A stretch of 64,000 bases of DNA. Source: Pseudomonadales bacterium. GTDB lineage: Bacteria > Pseudomonadota > Gammaproteobacteria > Pseudomonadales > Halieaceae. The translations under genes were made by a program, and so were the position numbers. Below, piece after piece: positions 7,285 through 16,279 of this stretch. Location: contig JACKNN010000006.1 of NCBI GenBank assembly GCA_024234855.1, positions 189,984 through 253,983 of the forward strand, in the 5' to 3' direction. A model generated the notes under the pieces. That model searched no databases, had not been told where the DNA came from, and worked only from the letters and a program-made list of their open reading frames with translations. Position 1 is the stretch's first letter; every line of letters begins with the position of its first letter.

Positions 7285-9627
7285 TCAGAAATCCGCTCGC
7301 AGGGTGAGACCGTAGGAGAGCGGCGGTTGGCGATAGGTCTGGTAGCTGGGGTCATTGGCGAACAGATTCAGCTGGGAATCGTAGTTGGCCACGCCCTCAT
7401 CGAGGGCGTTTTCAACCCAGGCGACCACCTCGTACTTGTCCCATCGGGTGCCGAGGCGGAAGTTCAGCCAGCTGTAGCTGTCCTGTACCCGGTCCGGATC
7501 CGCGGAGAAACTGGTGTTGTAGTTGTCTGACCAGGACCAGTCGGTGCGCGCGTAAACCTCACCCCAACTCACGTCGGTCTGGTACATCAGGCCCAGGTGG
7601 GTGGTCCATTCGGGGGCGTTGATCGGATGTTCGCCGCTCAGGTCACAGGTGCCACTGGCAGCATCGGTGGGAGTGCGACCAGGATAGCAGAGGCCATCGG
7701 TGTACTTGTCGTAGGAAAGGTCGGCATAGGAAACAGCAAAGTCGCTGCTGACATGCTCGCCCAACAGGATCTTGCCCTCCAACTCCGCCCCCTTGAGTTC
7801 AACTTTCTGGGCGTTGCCCACCGAGAATTGCTGACTGATGAAGGCCGCGTCCTGGTAGTCATTGTACTCGGTGTAGAACCCGCTGACAGCCAGCTGCATG
7901 CGACCATCCAGCAGGGTGCTTTTCAGGCCGGCTTCGTAGTGCATGATGTCCTCGTCCTGGAACTGGCGCTGGTCCATGGGTGTGGTACCCCAGCCGATAT
8001 TGAATCCGCCGGACTTGAAGCCGTGGGCAGCGGTGGCGTACACCGTGAGGTCTTCAGTGATGAAATACTGCGGTGTCAGCGACCACGTCACCTCGTCGGT
8101 GGTGCGATCCAGCCCGCCGCTGTTCTCTTCCACCAGCAGGTTCAGGGACAGCAGGCTGCGACCGGGAATGGTCACTCCCTGCCTGACAGAGGCGTCCTTT
8201 TCTTCCTGTTGCCAGCGCATGCCGCCGGTTACGGCGAACTTCTCGGTGATATTCCAGGTGGCCTGGCCGAAAATTCCCAGATATTCGGTATCCTGCTTGC
8301 CATTGTAGATACCATTCTGGCCCGGCGCGGCGAAGGGTGTAGGCCTGCCAAATATCGAGCCCAGCAGAATCGAGGGTAAGGGGGCGGCGCTGTCCGTGTC
8401 TTCCAGAAAGAAATAGCTGTTGCCGTGATCGCCGCGATCGAAATCGTTCTGGTAGTAAAAGGCCCCGACCAGCCAGTCAACCGTCTCGCCCCCTTCGGAG
8501 GTAAGGCGAAGTTCCTGCTGCCAGCTGTCGGACTCCTGGTAGTCATGGAACTTCAGCAGTGGCGACGCCAACTGAGTAGCATCGTCCTGGGTGCCCTCGA
8601 ACTTGAACCAGTCCCATGAGGAGATCGAGGTCACCGTCCAGCCGTTGTCCAGCGCATAGTCCACCAGCAGGGTGGCCTCGCTCGCCTTCACATCCGTGGT
8701 CTGGGTCGTGAGCGAGCAATGGCGCTGGTCCAGTGGGTCGTTCGATGAGCAGGTCTGGGCTATCCCGGCGGCTGCCAGAATATTGCGGGCGGTATCCGCG
8801 CCGCTGCCGGGAGCGAAGTAGACGTCCCCCTGGCTGGTATCGTCGTCCTCTTCCATATATCCGACGATCAGACGGGTGGTCAGGGCATCGCTGGCGTCCC
8901 ACTTCAATTGCCCGCGCACAGCCTGCCGTTTCAGGTTGTTGGCTTCGGCATCGCTGGTGGACAGTGCGCTCTCGTAAGTATGATCCTGGTCGATCAGGCT
9001 GACTCCGAGGCTGGCGCCTACAGTATCGGTCAGCGGGCCGCTGACGCCGCCCACGAAGCGCCCCATGGTCGCGTCCTGTGCGCCGTCCACGTTGCCGACA
9101 TCCAGGCTGGCATTGCCTTCAAAACTCTCCGCCGGCGACCTGGTATAGATAGCCAGCACGCCGGCGGTGGTGTTCTTGCCGTACAGGGTGCTCTGGGGGC
9201 CGCGCAGTACTTCGATCCGTTCGATATCGAACATGTCCCCGGAGGAAAAGAACGGGCGACTGCGGTAGGCGCCGTCCAGGAACACGCCTACCGCGGGTTC
9301 AAAATTCGGGATATTGCCGATATTTCCGACACGGCGCATGCGGTAGTTGGAGGTCATCACGCCATTGGAGTTTTGCACCGACAAGGACGGCACCTGGCGC
9401 GACAGGTCTTCGATGTCACTGATACCGGCTTGCAGCATCCCCTCTTCGGTCATGGCGGAGACCGCCAGCGGCACATCCTGCAAAGACTGTTCACGTTTCT
9501 GTGCGGTGACCACGACCTCCTCGAGCGTGGGTGAGGTTTGCGCCAGGGCGACGGTGGCGCCTGTGGACAGACCAGCGATCAGGATACTCATGAGCGTGCG
9601 ATTGCAGATGAGGTTTTTTGTGGACAT
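7285..9627 (-). CDS. TonB-dependent outer-membrane receptor
   Basis: This 780-aa receptor imports a ligand across the outer membrane with TonB/proton-motive energy. After the signal peptide (ending VALAQ) comes the TonB-box-like region TLEEVVVTAQKREQSLQDVP, typical of the OMR family that handles diverse organic compounds. The plug domain follows (DVPLAVSAMTEEGMLQAGI; IERIEVLRGPQSTLYGKNTT near residues 130-150). The barrel ends in LTLRADF with terminal Phe. A ribosome-binding site (CTGGAGAAAAAACA) precedes the ATG. It is first in an operon with a membrane peptide, heme-c/propeller protein, FadL channel and DUF3604 hydrolase. I see no nearby Fur box, and the lipid-type neighbours argue against a siderophore; this is inference. 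Confidence 0.92.
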   Translation of the reverse strand: MSTKNLICNRTLMSILIAGLSTGATVALAQTSPTLEEVVVTAQKREQSLQDVPLAVSAMTEEGMLQAGISDIEDLSRQVPSLSVQNSNGVMTSNYRMRRVGNIGNIPNFEPAVGVFLDGAYRSRPFFSSGDMFDIERIEVLRGPQSTLYGKNTTAGVLAIYTRSPAESFEGNASLDVGNVDGAQDATMGRFVGGVSGPLTDTVGASLGVSLIDQDHTYESALSTSDAEANNLKRQAVRGQLKWDASDALTTRLIVGYMEEDDDTSQGDVYFAPGSGADTARNILAAAGIAQTCSSNDPLDQRHCSLTTQTTDVKASEATLLVDYALDNGWTVTSISSWDWFKFEGTQDDATQLASPLLKFHDYQESDSWQQELRLTSEGGETVDWLVGAFYYQNDFDRGDHGNSYFFLEDTDSAAPLPSILLGSIFGRPTPFAAPGQNGIYNGKQDTEYLGIFGQATWNITEKFAVTGGMRWQQEEKDASVRQGVTIPGRSLLSLNLLVEENSGGLDRTTDEVTWSLTPQYFITEDLTVYATAAHGFKSGGFNIGWGTTPMDQRQFQDEDIMHYEAGLKSTLLDGRMQLAVSGFYTEYNDYQDAAFISQQFSVGNAQKVELKGAELEGKILLGEHVSSDFAVSYADLSYDKYTDGLCYPGRTPTDAASGTCDLSGEHPINAPEWTTHLGLMYQTDVSWGEVYARTDWSWSDNYNTSFSADPDRVQDSYSWLNFRLGTRWDKYEVVAWVENALDEGVANYDSQLNLFANDPSYQTYRQPPLSYGLTLRADF

Positions 9628-9995
9628 TGTTTTTTCTCCAGATACTCGTTTAGTCAGCCAGTGACGGGGCTGCGACCGAGTGATAATGAATCTACAGGTC
9701 TGCGATGGGTGTCACCGACCGGGTAGCTAACAGTTGCATAGTCTAGGGGGCGCCTTGAAAACACTGCTGACATTTGTTGCCAACAACGGCTGTCAGGGCG
9801 CTCCCGGCGTTGCAGTGGAACGGGCACACATGTGGATGCCGCTGCTGCAACTTGAGGACGACCCCCCGGAAATTAGCCGACATATTCCCGCCGGCACGGG
9901 CTGCTCCTCGACACAGCGGGGTATCTTCCCTAGAATGCCCCGCCTCTTTGCGCGTCCCGTACCGGGACGGCGCATGCTGCCACCAGGAATACCCC
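9628..9995. other. Divergent promoter region between TonB receptor and ybiT
   Basis: These 368 bases separate two divergently transcribed genes and must hold both promoters. No stable RNA, repeat or convincing operator was recognised. The long frame that runs into ybiT from 9774 has no family resemblance before residue 75, so I regard that part as non-coding. Confidence 0.4.
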
Positions 9996-11606
9996 GTGAT
10001 CTCTACCGCCAATATCACCATGCAGTTCGGTGCCAAGCCGTTGTTTGAAAACATCTCGGTCAAGTTCGGCGATGGCAATCGCTACGGCCTGATCGGCGCC
10101 AATGGCTGCGGCAAATCCACCTTCATGAAAATCCTCGACGGCAGTCTTGTGCCCTCGGCGGGCAATGTCTCCATTACGCCCAACGAGCGTGTTGGCCGCC
10201 TGCACCAGGACCAGTTCGCGTTCGAGAAATTCTCGGTGGTGGACACCGTGATCATGGGCCACCGGGAGCTGTGGGAGGTCAAGCAGGAGCGGGACCGTAT
10301 TTACGCGCTGCCCGAGATGTCCGAGGACGACGGCATGAAAGTCGCCGAGCTCGAGACCCTGTTCGCGGAAATGGACGGCTATACCGCCGAGAGCCGGGCG
10401 GGTGAGATCCTGTTGGGTGCCGGTATCGCCCGGGAACTGCATTTCGGCCCGATGAGCGAGGTGGCGCCGGGCTGGAAGCTGCGGGTGCTGCTGGCCCAGG
10501 CCCTGTTTTCCGACCCCGACATCCTGCTGCTGGACGAGCCCACCAACAACCTGGATATCGATACCATTCGCTGGCTGGAAGGGGTGCTCAACGCCCGCAA
10601 GTCCACCATGATCATCATTTCCCACGACCGCCACTTCCTCAACGCGGTCTGTACCCACATGGCCGACATCGACTACGGCGAGCTGCGGGTCTACCCCGGC
10701 AACTACGACGATTTCATGACCGCCTCCACCCAGGCGCGGGAGAAACTGCACTCGGAGAACGCCAAGAAAAGCGCGCAGATCGCCGAGTTGCAGCAATTCG
10801 TCAGCCGCTTCTCCGCCAACGCCTCCAAGGCCAAGCAGGCGACCTCCCGGGCGAAGCAGATCACCAAGATCACCCTCGATGACATCAAGCCCTCCAGCCG
10901 GGTGAGCCCCTACATCCGCTTCAAGCAGGAAAAGAAGCTGCACCGCCAGGCGGTGACCCTGGAGAACCTGGGCCACGGCTTCGATGGTGTACCGCTGTTC
11001 GAGAAGGGCAGCATCATGGTTGAGGCGGGCACCCGGCTGGCGATTATCGGCGAGAACGGGGTGGGTAAAACCACCCTGCTGCGCTGCCTGATGGGCGAGC
11101 TCGCCGCCGACAAGGGCAGAATCAAGTGGGCGGAAAACGCCACCCTGGGCTACTGCCCCCAGGACAGCACCGCCGACTTCGATTGCGACCTCAACCTGTT
11201 CGACTGGATGAGCCAGTGGCGCGGGGCCCACCACGACGACCAGATCGTGCGCGCCACCCTCGGGCGGCTGCTGTTCTCTTCCGACGATTTCAAGAAGCAG
11301 GCCCGCGTCTGCTCCGGTGGCGAGAAGAACCGGCTGCTGTTCGGCAAGCTGATGATGATGGACACCAACGTGCTGCTGCTGGACGAACCCACCAACCACC
11401 TGGACATGGAGGCAATCGAGGCGCTCAACCTGGCGCTGGAGCACTACGAGGGCACCCTCATCTTTGTCAGCCACGACCGCGAGTTCGTCTCGTCGCTGGC
11501 CACCCGGGTTATTGAAATCAAGGATCATCGCCTGGTCGATTTCCAGGGTACCTACGAGGAATACCTCGCCGGGCAACTGCTGGCCGACAAGGTGGCCCGC
11601 GCCTGA
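9996..11606 (+). CDS. ybiT: ABC-F family ATPase YbiT
   Basis: This 536-aa soluble protein has two ABC ATPase domains and no membrane segments, as ABC-F translation factors do. The first Walker A is GANGCGKST, with signature/Walker B near LLLDEPTNNLDIDT. The second Walker A is GENGVGKTT, with signature CSGGEKNR and LLLDEPTNHLDMEA. The text between and around them closely matches E. coli YbiT as I remember it (for example DTVIMGHRELWEVKQERDRI). ABC-F proteins act on the ribosome; the exact role of YbiT is not settled. I chose GTG at 9996 because homology begins there (ISTANITMQFG) and AGGA lies about 9 bases upstream. The frame upstream of it resembles nothing. Confidence 0.93.
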   Translation: MISTANITMQFGAKPLFENISVKFGDGNRYGLIGANGCGKSTFMKILDGSLVPSAGNVSITPNERVGRLHQDQFAFEKFSVVDTVIMGHRELWEVKQERDRIYALPEMSEDDGMKVAELETLFAEMDGYTAESRAGEILLGAGIARELHFGPMSEVAPGWKLRVLLAQALFSDPDILLLDEPTNNLDIDTIRWLEGVLNARKSTMIIISHDRHFLNAVCTHMADIDYGELRVYPGNYDDFMTASTQAREKLHSENAKKSAQIAELQQFVSRFSANASKAKQATSRAKQITKITLDDIKPSSRVSPYIRFKQEKKLHRQAVTLENLGHGFDGVPLFEKGSIMVEAGTRLAIIGENGVGKTTLLRCLMGELAADKGRIKWAENATLGYCPQDSTADFDCDLNLFDWMSQWRGAHHDDQIVRATLGRLLFSSDDFKKQARVCSGGEKNRLLFGKLMMMDTNVLLLDEPTNHLDMEAIEALNLALEHYEGTLIFVSHDREFVSSLATRVIEIKDHRLVDFQGTYEEYLAGQLLADKVARA

Positions 11607-11645
11607 TAAACTCCCCGCCCTTTGGAATTGATGGGGAGTGCGGCT

Positions 11646-13163
11646 ATGACAGCGTGGGATGATGTGCCGGATAACACGCCGGTACTGGTGGGGGCGGGCC
11701 AGGTGGTGGAGCGCGAGGCCACCGGCGACGCGCCCATGACGCTGGCGGCCGAGGCCGCGCGGCGGGCCCTGGCGCACGCCGGCGGCAACGGCCTCGCCGG
11801 CGCGATCGATACCATTTCCGTCACCCGCCTGTTCGCCGATTCGATGGGCATCAAGCCCTGCCCGTTCGGGCGCAGCGATAATCCGCCCATGTCGGTAGCG
11901 CGCGCGATCGGCGCCGCACCCGCCCACAGCATCTACGGCCAGGTGGGGGGCAATGAACCCCAGAGTCGCCTGATCGAGTTTGCGCGGGACATTGCCCGGG
12001 GCGAGCGCTCGGTGGTGTTGCTGGCCGGCGCCGAGGCGATTCGCAACCAGCGCGATGCCGAGCGCGGGGGGCGAACGCTGGACTGGACCGAGACGTTCGA
12101 CAGCACTGAATTCCCGCTGGAGGACCGCGGCTGGGGCGAGATGTTTGTCACTATGCAGGAAGTGAGCAACGGCCTGCTGGCGCCGATGAGCTATTACGCG
12201 CTGATCGACCAGGCGCAGGCGTTCGCCCGCGGGCGCTCCAGCGCGCAGCAGCGAGTGGCAATGGCGCAACTGCTGTCCTCGCTCAGCGCCGCAGCCGCTG
12301 CCAACCCGCATGCCCAGTTCCCGCAAGTGCTGTCCGCCGATGAGATTGTCGATGCGCCCGCGCTCAACCACCTGTACAGCCGGCGCATGGTTGCCCAGGA
12401 CGGCGTCAACCAGGGTGCGGCCCTGTTGCTGTGCAGTGTTGGCGCCGCGCGGCAACTGGGTATCCCGGCCCCACACTGGGTGTTCCTGCACGGCATGGCC
12501 GAGGGAGTGGACTACACGCTCACCGAGCGGGATGAACCGGCGCGTTCGCTGATGGCGGAGCGTGTACTCGATCACGCCTTCGCGCTGGCAGACAAGACCA
12601 TTGCCGACATCAGCCTGATCGATATCTACAGTTGTTTCCCCTGTGCGGTGTCCACCACCGCGCAGTACCTGGGGCTGCCGCTGGACGGCTCCCGGCCGCT
12701 GACCCTCACCGGCGGCCTGCCGTATTTTGGTGGCCCGGGCAATAACTACAGCATGCACTCACTGGCGGAGGCAGTGGCACGGCTGCGGGGGGCACCCGAG
12801 GCCTGTGCCCTGGTCACCAGTGTCGGCGGTATCCTGTCCAAACACGCGGCGGGGATCTATTCGCGCCAACCCTCGGTCGTGGACTGGGGCGAGGCCGATA
12901 CCCGGCTCGGCCGCGACGCACTGCCGGCGCGGCCGGTCGTGGCGGCGCCGGTCGCGGGCAGTATTGTCAGTTACGTGGTGAACTACCGCGGGGGTGAACC
13001 CGTGCAGGCAGTGGTACTGGCCGAGACGACCGGGGGCGGCCGCTTTGTGGCCAACTCGGCTGAACCCGGACTGGTGGCGGCCATGTCGCGGCAGGTGCAG
13101 GCGGGGCAGCCTATCCGGGTGGTAGCGGCCGATAAGGGCGCATTGCACTTCAGCCTGGCGTAA
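11646..13163 (+). CDS. Thiolase-like protein (TLP1 type) without the usual catalytic Cys
   Basis: This 505-aa thiolase-fold protein has an extra C-terminal domain (about residues 420-505), as in TLP1 proteins labelled acetyl-CoA acetyltransferase. At the place where true thiolases carry NxxCxSG, the sequence reads GGNEPQSRL, so the nucleophilic Cys appears absent. The GHPxGxSG region reads FGGPGNNYS, so the His is absent as well. LIDIYSCFPCAV keeps two Cys. It may act on a CoA ester with other chemistry or only bind it; function is unknown. ATG 11646 was chosen because GGGGAG lies 8 bases upstream; the frame begins earlier at 11622 without one. It sits 39 bases after ybiT. Confidence 0.75.
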   Translation: MTAWDDVPDNTPVLVGAGQVVEREATGDAPMTLAAEAARRALAHAGGNGLAGAIDTISVTRLFADSMGIKPCPFGRSDNPPMSVARAIGAAPAHSIYGQVGGNEPQSRLIEFARDIARGERSVVLLAGAEAIRNQRDAERGGRTLDWTETFDSTEFPLEDRGWGEMFVTMQEVSNGLLAPMSYYALIDQAQAFARGRSSAQQRVAMAQLLSSLSAAAAANPHAQFPQVLSADEIVDAPALNHLYSRRMVAQDGVNQGAALLLCSVGAARQLGIPAPHWVFLHGMAEGVDYTLTERDEPARSLMAERVLDHAFALADKTIADISLIDIYSCFPCAVSTTAQYLGLPLDGSRPLTLTGGLPYFGGPGNNYSMHSLAEAVARLRGAPEACALVTSVGGILSKHAAGIYSRQPSVVDWGEADTRLGRDALPARPVVAAPVAGSIVSYVVNYRGGEPVQAVVLAETTGGGRFVANSAEPGLVAAMSRQVQAGQPIRVVAADKGALHFSLA

Positions 13164-13183
13164 AGGTCGCCCGGCCGGCTTAA

Positions 13184-13226
13184 CTGATTCAAATCAAGGC
13201 GATGCTCCCCGGGGCGGGCTGATAAT
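13184..13226 (+). promoter_or_regulatory. FNR/ANR-like box with class II promoter spacing
   Basis: CTGATTCAAATCAA at 13184-13197 matches the FNR/ANR consensus TTGAT-N4-ATCAA at 9 of 10 positions. A GATAAT -10-like hexamer follows at 13221-13226. The box centre is about 42 bases before the start site that this -10 would give, the class II activator position. Transcription would start near 13233, only about 11 bases before the ATG and right at the AGGAGG, so the leader would be very short. This is a sequence prediction only. Confidence 0.5.
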
Positions 13227-13243
13227 GACAGCAGGAGGTCGCC

Positions 13244-14029
13244 ATGACTGCTGTGCGTCTTTACCTGTCCCTTATTCCACAGGCCCTGATCGCCTCCATG
13301 CTGGAGCCGGCGGATTTCGGCCGTTACTACGCGGTGGGAACCAGGGTACATGCGCGGGGGGAGGCGATCTTCTTTGAGGTCGACCCGGCGCAGTTGCCGG
13401 CGGGTGAATTCCCCCTCGAGCTGGTGCCCCGGCGCTGCGTGGCGAAGGCCGATGGCAGCCCCAAGAAGTCCGTCTACCTGGCGATCTACCGGGTGCTGTC
13501 CAGGATTCCGGTGGCGGCGCTGGGCAGGCTTTACCTGGTGACCCGCGACGGCCGTACCCTGGCACTGGACCGCGCGCCCTACACCGACGAGCCGGATCGC
13601 CGCGCCCACCTCTACCAGGAATTCTGTCCCATCGACCCGATGGTAGCCAGTCTGCTGGAGCCGTTGGCGTTCTGCCGTGCCATCACCGATCCGACGCGGC
13701 CGGTGCACGTGCCGCGCATTGTGTTCTCCCAGCTGTCACTGCGCGGGCTGGCCCGCGACCCGGTCAATGGCCTGGCGCACGACCTGCCGTACCCGAATAT
13801 GGCCCACTTGCGGGACGTGCTGGCGGATTTGCTGAAAGGGGGCGGTAAGAACAGCAAGCTGGTATTGAAGCAGGTCAGCGATGGCGTGTTTTATCGCACT
13901 ATCCGCGGCGGCTTCTATGTGGGCGACCAGCAGGCGTTCGCCTTTTACCGCTTTCCCGCTGTGGCGGAGCTGGAGGCCCACCACTACAGCTGGTGGCGTT
14001 CGGCCCAGTCCCCGGCCGTCGAGTTTTAG
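13244..14029 (+). CDS. Conserved-looking protein of unknown function, coupled to the pyrophosphatase
   Basis: This 261-aa protein is preceded by a textbook ribosome-binding site (AGGAGGTCGCC before ATG 13244). I do not recognise a family. It has no signal peptide and no strong membrane helix after the weakly hydrophobic first 18 residues. It contains a basic patch (VPRRCVAKADGSPKKSV), DPTRPVHVPRIVFSQLSLRG and an aromatic C-terminal part (DQQAFAFYRFPAV, HHYSWWRS). It lies directly behind an FNR/ANR-like promoter and 18 bases before the membrane pyrophosphatase, so the two are very probably co-transcribed. Any role linked to low-oxygen or pyrophosphate metabolism is inference. Confidence 0.7.
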   Translation: MTAVRLYLSLIPQALIASMLEPADFGRYYAVGTRVHARGEAIFFEVDPAQLPAGEFPLELVPRRCVAKADGSPKKSVYLAIYRVLSRIPVAALGRLYLVTRDGRTLALDRAPYTDEPDRRAHLYQEFCPIDPMVASLLEPLAFCRAITDPTRPVHVPRIVFSQLSLRGLARDPVNGLAHDLPYPNMAHLRDVLADLLKGGGKNSKLVLKQVSDGVFYRTIRGGFYVGDQQAFAFYRFPAVAELEAHHYSWWRSAQSPAVEF

Positions 14030-14047
14030 GCAGGCCGTGTCAATGCC

Positions 14048-16258
14048 ATGCAGGGGCGCCAGCTTGTGACCGAACCCCAGTTCTGGCTGGCACCGATCGC
14101 CGCCCTCTGTGCGTTGCTGTTCGCCGGCCTGTTTTTCCGTGAGATGCACCGCCAGGACGCCGGCACTGAACTGATGCGCCGGATCGGCGGGCACGTGCGT
14201 CAGGGCGCAATGGCCTACCTGCGGCAGCAGTACCGCGTCATGGCGGTGGTGTTCGTCGCGCTGGCGGCGTTGTTCGCGTTACTGGCCTGGGGCTTTGCCC
14301 TGCAGAACCCCTGGCTGCCCCTGACGTTTCTGGGCGGTGGTCTGTTCTCGGCGCTGGCCGGTTATGTCGGTATGCAGACGGCGACCCTGGCCTCCACCCG
14401 CACGGCGGCGGCGGCCCGCAGCTCCCTGGCGCAGAGCCTGCGGGTGGCTTTTCGCAGCGGTGCGGTGATTGGCCTGGCGGTGGTCGGGCTGGGCCTGGCC
14501 AATTGCGTGGGCTGGTTTTTGCTGGTCAATTGGCTGACGCCGGCATCGACGGACAGCTATCGCCTGGTGCTGGTCACCACCACGGTGCTGACCTTCAGCA
14601 TGGGCGCGTCCCTGCAGGCGCTGTTCGCCCGGGTTGGCGGCGGGATCTACACCAAGGCGGCGGATGTGGGCGCCGACCTGGTGGGTAAGGTAGAAGCCGG
14701 GATTCCGGAGGACGACCCGCGCAACCCGGCCGTTATCGCCGACAATGTCGGGGACAACGTCGGCGACGTCGCCGGTATGGGGGCGGACTTGTTCGAGTCT
14801 TATTGCGGTTCGCTGCTGGCCGCCTGTGCCCTGGGTGCGGCGGCCTTCGTCGGCGACGGGGCGCTGCAGGGCAGGGCGATTACCGCGCCCTTCATGATTG
14901 CCGGGCTGGGTATCCTGGTCTCTATCGTCGGCGTCTACCTGGTGCGCACCGGGGAGGAGGCCGACCAGGGCGCGTTGCTGGGGGCCCTGTCCCGGGGGAT
15001 CAATACCAGCGCCGTGCTGGTGGCGGTGTTGTCACTGCCGGCACTCCACTGGCTGGGAATGCCCAACCCCTGGGGCAGTTGGGGCGCTGTGGCGGTCGGC
15101 CTGCTGACCGGTGTCGTGATCGGACGCGCCACCGAATACGCCACCTCCGCCTCCTACCGGTCTACCCGCGGTATTGCCGCGGCGGCTGAAAGCGGCCCGG
15201 CCACTATTATCATCGTCGGCATCGGCTCCGGCATGTTGTCCACCGTGGTACCGGTGATGGCGGTGGCGGCGGGCACACTGTTCGCCTTCCTGTTCAGCGC
15301 GGGGTTCGATCCGGCCCAGGTCGCGCAGGGTCTCTACGGCGTTGCCATCGCGGCGGTGGGCATGTTATCCACCCTTGGCATAACCCTGGCCAGTGACGCC
15401 TACGGGCCCATCGCCGACAATGCCGGCGGCAATGCCGAAATGAGTGGCCTCGGTCCCGAGGTGCGTGCGCGCACCGATGCGCTGGACTCCCTGGGCAATA
15501 CCACCGCCGCCACTGGCAAGGGTTTTGCCATAGGCTCGGCGGCGTTGACAGCCCTGGCGCTGATCGCTTCCTACCTGGAAGTGGTGCGGATCGAGCTGCT
15601 GCAGGCCGGCCACACTGTGCTCAGCCTGGGCCATGGCGTCGAGGTGGCCACGCGGGGGGCGGGCCTTGCGGATTTCATGGTGTATTACGACGTGACACTG
15701 CTGAACCCGGTAGTGCTTGTCGCCCTGTTTATCGGCTCGATGTCGGCTTTTGTGTTCAGCGGGCTGACCATGCAGGCGGTGGGGCGCGCCGCCGCCCTGA
15801 TGGTGGCGGAGGTGCGGCGCCAGTTCCGGGAATCGCCCGGTATCCTTGCCGGCACCGCCGAGCCGGACTACGCCCGCTGTATCGAAATATCGACACTGGG
15901 CGCCCAGCGCGAGATGATCCTGCCGTCCTGCATTGCGGTGTTCGCGCCGGTGGCGGTAAGCCTGTTGCTGGGGGTTGCCGGGGTGATCGGCCTGCTGGTG
16001 GGGGGGCTGTGCACCGGCTTCGTGATGGCTGTTTTCCTGTCCAACGCCGGCGGCGCATGGGATAACGCCAAGAAGTATATAGAGGCTGGACAGCACGGCG
16101 GCAAGGGCTCGTCGGCCCACCGGGCGGCGGTGATCGGCGATACCGTGGGCGACCCGTTCAAGGATACCTCGGGCCCCAGCCTGAATATCCTGATCAAGCT
16201 GATGAGTATTATCGCCATCTCTGTCGCCGGCCTGGCGGTGTCATTCAGTCTCGTCTAG
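14048..16258 (+). CDS. hppA: Membrane-bound ion-pumping pyrophosphatase, K+-dependent type
   Basis: This 736-aa integral membrane enzyme couples hydrolysis of pyrophosphate to ion pumping (H+ or Na+) across the inner membrane. The pyrophosphate site is clear: DVGADLVGKVEAGIPEDDPR followed by NPAVIADNVGDNVGDVAGMG. The C-terminal acidic/basic cluster includes GGAWDNAKKYIEAGQ and GDTVGDPFKDTSGPS. About 15 hydrophobic helices are visible. The segment GNTTAATGKGFAIGSA has Ala and Gly where K+-independent pumps have Lys and Thr, which marks a K+-dependent enzyme. The intramembrane Glu of GADLFESY fits Na+-pumps as well as K+-dependent H+-pumps, so the ion is open. It shares a transcript with the gene before it, behind an FNR/ANR-like promoter. 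Confidence 0.95.
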   Translation: MQGRQLVTEPQFWLAPIAALCALLFAGLFFREMHRQDAGTELMRRIGGHVRQGAMAYLRQQYRVMAVVFVALAALFALLAWGFALQNPWLPLTFLGGGLFSALAGYVGMQTATLASTRTAAAARSSLAQSLRVAFRSGAVIGLAVVGLGLANCVGWFLLVNWLTPASTDSYRLVLVTTTVLTFSMGASLQALFARVGGGIYTKAADVGADLVGKVEAGIPEDDPRNPAVIADNVGDNVGDVAGMGADLFESYCGSLLAACALGAAAFVGDGALQGRAITAPFMIAGLGILVSIVGVYLVRTGEEADQGALLGALSRGINTSAVLVAVLSLPALHWLGMPNPWGSWGAVAVGLLTGVVIGRATEYATSASYRSTRGIAAAAESGPATIIIVGIGSGMLSTVVPVMAVAAGTLFAFLFSAGFDPAQVAQGLYGVAIAAVGMLSTLGITLASDAYGPIADNAGGNAEMSGLGPEVRARTDALDSLGNTTAATGKGFAIGSAALTALALIASYLEVVRIELLQAGHTVLSLGHGVEVATRGAGLADFMVYYDVTLLNPVVLVALFIGSMSAFVFSGLTMQAVGRAAALMVAEVRRQFRESPGILAGTAEPDYARCIEISTLGAQREMILPSCIAVFAPVAVSLLLGVAGVIGLLVGGLCTGFVMAVFLSNAGGAWDNAKKYIEAGQHGGKGSSAHRAAVIGDTVGDPFKDTSGPSLNILIKLMSIIAISVAGLAVSFSLV

Positions 16259-16279
16259 TCGCGGCCCGGCCTGGCCAGG

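Noticed and set aside
9930..12758. A very long minus-strand open frame (over 900 codons) opposite ybiT and the thiolase-like gene
   Set aside because: It is the antisense shadow of two clear genes; GC-rich codons leave few stops, and the product resembles no protein.
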